Below the pieces are notes generated by a model. That model was not told the origin of the DNA. It made no database searches and worked only from the letters and a program-made list of their open reading frames with translations. DNA of 64,000 bases from an uncultured Actinobaculum sp. (GTDB lineage Bacteria > Actinomycetota > Actinomycetes > Actinomycetales > Actinomycetaceae). The translations under genes and the position numbers were made by a program. The stretch is from positions 75,411-139,410 of the forward strand of contig CALIHR010000025.1 of NCBI GenBank assembly GCA_938020505.1, read 5' to 3'. Shown here one piece after another: positions 61,482 through 64,000 of the stretch; within the stretch, counting starts at the first letter, position 1; every line of letters starts with the position of its first letter.

Positions 61482-62377
61482 CGGACCGTCGCCTCGTAAT
61501 GCCGAAGGAACAGGTCCTCAAGGCTCGCAGCCGTGCATGTGATGTCGGCCAAACCCGCCGCGACGGCTGCGCTGAGGACGTCCGGCACGCGAGCGGCGTC
61601 GGCCTCCGCAACGACCTCTCCCTCGTCCCACGCAACGGCGACGCCCTTCGACTCGACGTCCGCAAAGAGGCTCTTCAGCCGCGATTCCTCGCCGCGCACG
61701 CGTATCTCACGGGCTCCCAGATGCCTGAGCCGGTCGAGTCTGCCCGTCTCCACCGTGACGCCGTCCTTGATGATCGTCACATGCGAACACAGAGCCTGCA
61801 CCTCGCCCAGAATATGGCTCGAGAGGAGAACCGTCCGCCCCTCGGCCTTCGCTTGGGCGACGCACTCGCCGAAGATCTGCTCCATCAAAGGGTCGAGCCC
61901 GCTCGTCGGCTCGTCGAGGACGAGCAGGTCGACCGGGGCGGACAGAGCGGCCACCAGGATCACCTTCTGCCTGTTTCCCTTCGAATACGTTCTTATGCGT
62001 TTCGAAGGATCGAGGCGGAAGCACTCGATGAGCTCGCGCTCGCGGGCCTCGTCGCGCCTTCCCCGCAGCGCGGCCAGTGCGTCGAGGGCCTGCTGCCCGG
62101 TGAGATTCGGCCACAGGGCCACCTCGCCCGGAACGTAGGCCACGCGTCGGTTGATGTCGCGGGCCGACGCAGACGGGTCCATGCCGAACACCCGCACAGT
62201 CCCCTCATCGGGGCGGTACAGGCCCAACAGGCATCGGATCGTCGTCGATTTGCCCGAGCCGTTTGGGCCGAGGAATCCGTGGACGGCCCCTTCCTCCACG
62301 GCGAGGTCGAGCGAATCGAGCGCGCGCAACTGTCCGAAGGCCTTCACAAGGCCTTTGACCTCAATGGTCTCCGCCAT
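61478..62377 (-). CDS. ABC exporter ATPase (drug-exporter DrrA-like)
   Basis: This 299-residue ATPase starts at ATG 62377, preceded by AAAGGAG. It has Walker A GPNGSGKST, Walker B LLVLDEP, and the H-loop LSSHI; the signature position reads YSKGNRQK instead of the usual LSGGQ, a form seen in DrrA/NatA-like exporters. The C-terminal 80 residues are a typical NatA-like extension. It overlaps the MerR gene by 17 bp and the permease by 4 bp. Confidence 0.92.
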   Translation of the reverse strand: MAETIEVKGLVKAFGQLRALDSLDLAVEEGAVHGFLGPNGSGKSTTIRCLLGLYRPDEGTVRVFGMDPSASARDINRRVAYVPGEVALWPNLTGQQALDALAALRGRRDEARERELIECFRLDPSKRIRTYSKGNRQKVILVAALSAPVDLLVLDEPTSGLDPLMEQIFGECVAQAKAEGRTVLLSSHILGEVQALCSHVTIIKDGVTVETGRLDRLRHLGAREIRVRGEESRLKSLFADVESKGVAVAWDEGEVVAEADAARVPDVLSAAVAAGLADITCTAASLEDLFLRHYEATVR

Positions 62378-63356
62378 CGATTTCTCCTTTTGTTTCGTGA
62401 GTGTGTGCAGCGCCCGCCTTTTCGCCGGCACGGGCGGAGTCTGCCTTTTCCTGAGCTCGCGCGGCGCCCGCAGGCTCAGCAGCGCCGTCTTGCGTCGCTT
62501 TTGCGTTTCCTTCTTTCGTCGCTCTGTGAGCCGCGTTTGCTCCGTGAGCCGAGGCCTCTGCCTCATGATCCGAAGCGTTTGCCTTTGGTGCGGCCTCGAA
62601 GGCCTCGGGCTCGACCCATCCGAGCCTGACCAGGCACAGTTCCATGAACCGGCGATGCTTTCGATCGGGGTAAGCCACCCTCATCGCAAGGAGAAGGCGT
62701 TCGAAGTCGGCGCTTATGCGGACGATGTTGTCGGCCAGGCCGGCAAGGCCGAATTTGCTCGCAAGTTTGGTGTAGACGACGACGAATCGGTCCACGAGGG
62801 GGCCGACGTCGTCGGCGTCCATCGCCTGGGCGAAGATCTCGAGCCCCTCGACCATGGCGTCGATGTCGGCCTCGGTCGCCGAGTACAGCGCGACGTCGGG
62901 AAGCTTGTCCCACGCCCCGATGATCGAGGCGATGACGCGGTCGCGCTCGAGGAGCTCGATGTGACGGGGATTCGTCAGGCGGGAACGGACGGTCGTGTAA
63001 AGAGAGTCGAGGGAAGCCGGCAGGGGAGAGATCGTCGCGTCGCTTTTGGCCAGCTCGCGCAAGCCCTCGATCCTGTTGCGTTGAGAGGCGAGCTTTTGGA
63101 TCTCCGCATCTATCCGCTCCAGGGCGGAGTCGAAGTCTTCTGCCGCCCCTTTTGACGAGCCGTCGAGCAGGTGGCCGATGGAAGCGAGGCTCATCCCGGA
63201 TTCGGCCAGCCACCTGATTCGCACGAGGCGGGCAAGATCGTCAAAGCCGTAGTCTCGGGGCCTTCCCTCGGGAATCGGAAGCAGGCCCACGGCGTGGTAC
63301 CAGCGAACGGCGCGCACCGTCGTGCCGGCAAGGTAGGCGACCTCGGAAACTTTCAT
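62361..63356 (-). CDS. MerR-family regulator of the downstream ABC exporter
   Basis: This 331-residue protein has a typical MerR DNA-binding domain, KVSEVAYLAGTTVRAVRWYHAVGLLP...YGFDDLARLVRIRWLAESGMSL. It is followed by the dimerisation coil and a helical domain of about 140 residues that I do not recognise. The last 70 residues are a low-complexity Ala/Glu/Lys/His tail. It is the first gene of the exporter operon and probably senses the exported drug or a related ligand. Confidence 0.88.
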   Translation of the reverse strand: MKVSEVAYLAGTTVRAVRWYHAVGLLPIPEGRPRDYGFDDLARLVRIRWLAESGMSLASIGHLLDGSSKGAAEDFDSALERIDAEIQKLASQRNRIEGLRELAKSDATISPLPASLDSLYTTVRSRLTNPRHIELLERDRVIASIIGAWDKLPDVALYSATEADIDAMVEGLEIFAQAMDADDVGPLVDRFVVVYTKLASKFGLAGLADNIVRISADFERLLLAMRVAYPDRKHRRFMELCLVRLGWVEPEAFEAAPKANASDHEAEASAHGANAAHRATKEGNAKATQDGAAEPAGAARAQEKADSARAGEKAGAAHTHETKGEIDGGDH

Positions 63357-63630
63357 GCCCCTATCTCATCATGTGACGTTACGTCATATGCAAGCGACTT
63401 CGGCCGCCCGACGTTCAGGCTGCGCAACAACGCGAAGCGCCGCGCGGCCCGGCCGAGCGGGCATTCGCTCCGCACCGACGTGCCTTGCGCCGTCCGGCTG
63501 CGCCATGCGCCGCCGACGTCGGACGTCGCACCGCCTGGCTGCGCGCCGCCCCTTCGGTGCCCTAGCTCACTCGGCGCACTGCGCCTCCGCCGAGCCTCGG
63601 CGAGCTTGCGAGCGTTACCCTTGTTGCATC

Positions 63631-64000
63631 ATGGCTATCACAAATGCTGCGGGCTCAGACATCCGCGTTCGCTTCTGTCCTTCGCCGACCGGCGCGCCCC
63701 ACGTGGGAATGGTGCGCACGTGCCTTTTCAACTACGCCTATGCACGCCACGTGGGCGGCACTTTCGTCTTCCGAATTGAAGACACCGACGCCGCTCGCGA
63801 CTCCGAGGATTCCTTCGACGCGATCGTCGATTCGCTGACGTGGATGGGTCTCGAATGGGACGAGGGCGTCGGCGTCGGCGGGCCCCACGGACCGTACCGC
63901 CAATCGGAACGCGGAGAGATCTATCGCGACGTCGCCGCGAAGCTTCTGGCCGGCGGGTACGCGTACGAGTCCTTTTCGACGCCGGAGGAGGTCGAGGAGC
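63631..64000 (+). CDS. gltX: glutamyl-tRNA synthetase, 5' part only
   Basis: The first 123 codons of a class I GluRS are present; the gene runs off the window. VRFCPSPTGAPHVGMVRTCLFNYAYAR includes the HIGH-type motif (HVGM), and GTFVFRIEDTDAARDSEDS is the conserved Glu-tRNA synthetase segment. The ATG at 63631 lacks a clear ribosome site, so a leaderless transcript is possible. The 274 bp upstream hold no gene that I can support. Confidence 0.95.
   Translation, partial: MAITNAAGSDIRVRFCPSPTGAPHVGMVRTCLFNYAYARHVGGTFVFRIEDTDAARDSEDSFDAIVDSLTWMGLEWDEGVGVGGPHGPYRQSERGEIYRDVAAKLLAGGYAYESFSTPEEVEE

Noticed and set aside
62378..62566. 63-residue N-terminal extension of the exporter ATPase
   Set aside because: It is an out-of-frame reading of the MerR regulator's tail; AAAGGAG and the Walker-domain start fix the ATG at 62377.

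Overview
The window is a high-GC, gene-dense chromosome segment from an actinobacterium. The evidence is: uninterrupted RF2; the prfB-ftsE-ftsX-M23 hydrolase-smpB order; the DUF3039-helicase-pncB-clpS-DUF2017-murI-MBL-rph-rdgB run; a DUF222/HNH protein; GTG starts; and many 4-bp ATGA/GTGA overlaps. The overall feel is that of the Actinomycetaceae, but this is an inference from gene order and no species is claimed.

Layout. 1-4157 is the 3' part of a tight-adherence (Tad/Flp) pilus operon: tadA (cut by the window edge), tadB, tadC, a Flp-like small protein and three TadE/TadG-type pseudopilins, several with tandem-repeat N termini. 4172-9086 is core: prfB, ftsE, ftsX, a coiled-coil M23 peptidoglycan hydrolase and smpB. 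9087-24855 is an accessory island that separates smpB from its functional partner ssrA (tmRNA, 24856-25223). The island carries three very large co-directional genes: a DrmD-like SNF2 helicase with a C-terminal DUF3883 domain, a DUF1156 DNA adenine methyltransferase, and a Swt1-HEPN plus DUF499 ATPase. Together they look like a compact DISARM/BREX-related defence system that lacks drmA, drmB, drmC and pglZ. Two decayed Abi_2 remnants, a lipoprotein, two paralogous zinc-ribbon proteins of unknown function and a lipoprotein SGNH esterase lie beside it.

25595-30025 holds an MprF-type phosphatidylglycerol flippase/aminoacyltransferase, a 1.2-kb repeat-rich stretch and an HU protein. 30484-32235 is a DUF222/HNH gene with a near-consensus promoter overlapped by a 16-bp palindrome. 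32339-40392 is the conserved actinobacterial block (DUF3039, helicase, pncB, clpS, DUF2017, murI, MBL hydrolase, rph, rdgB), followed by a degenerate NUDIX protein, bcp, tRNA-Leu(UAG), a DUF5655 protein and aroE.

43622-47028 is a second accessory cassette. Two strong hairpins precede a small secreted, two-cysteine protein resembling a lactococcin-972-type bacteriocin, then a membrane-anchored protein, an ABC ATPase and a MacB/FtsX-type permease. 47039-63356 holds a long-chain acyl-CoA ligase, an FAA hydrolase, an ABC exporter divergent from a two-component system, an arginine deiminase / amidinotransferase / MFS transporter / TetR group, a VOC protein, and a MerR-regulated ABC exporter. The window ends in the 5' part of gltX.

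The most interesting candidates are the three-gene helicase/methylase/HEPN-ATPase island and the secreted-peptide/ABC cassette. Functional names rest on motifs read by eye; no database search was run.
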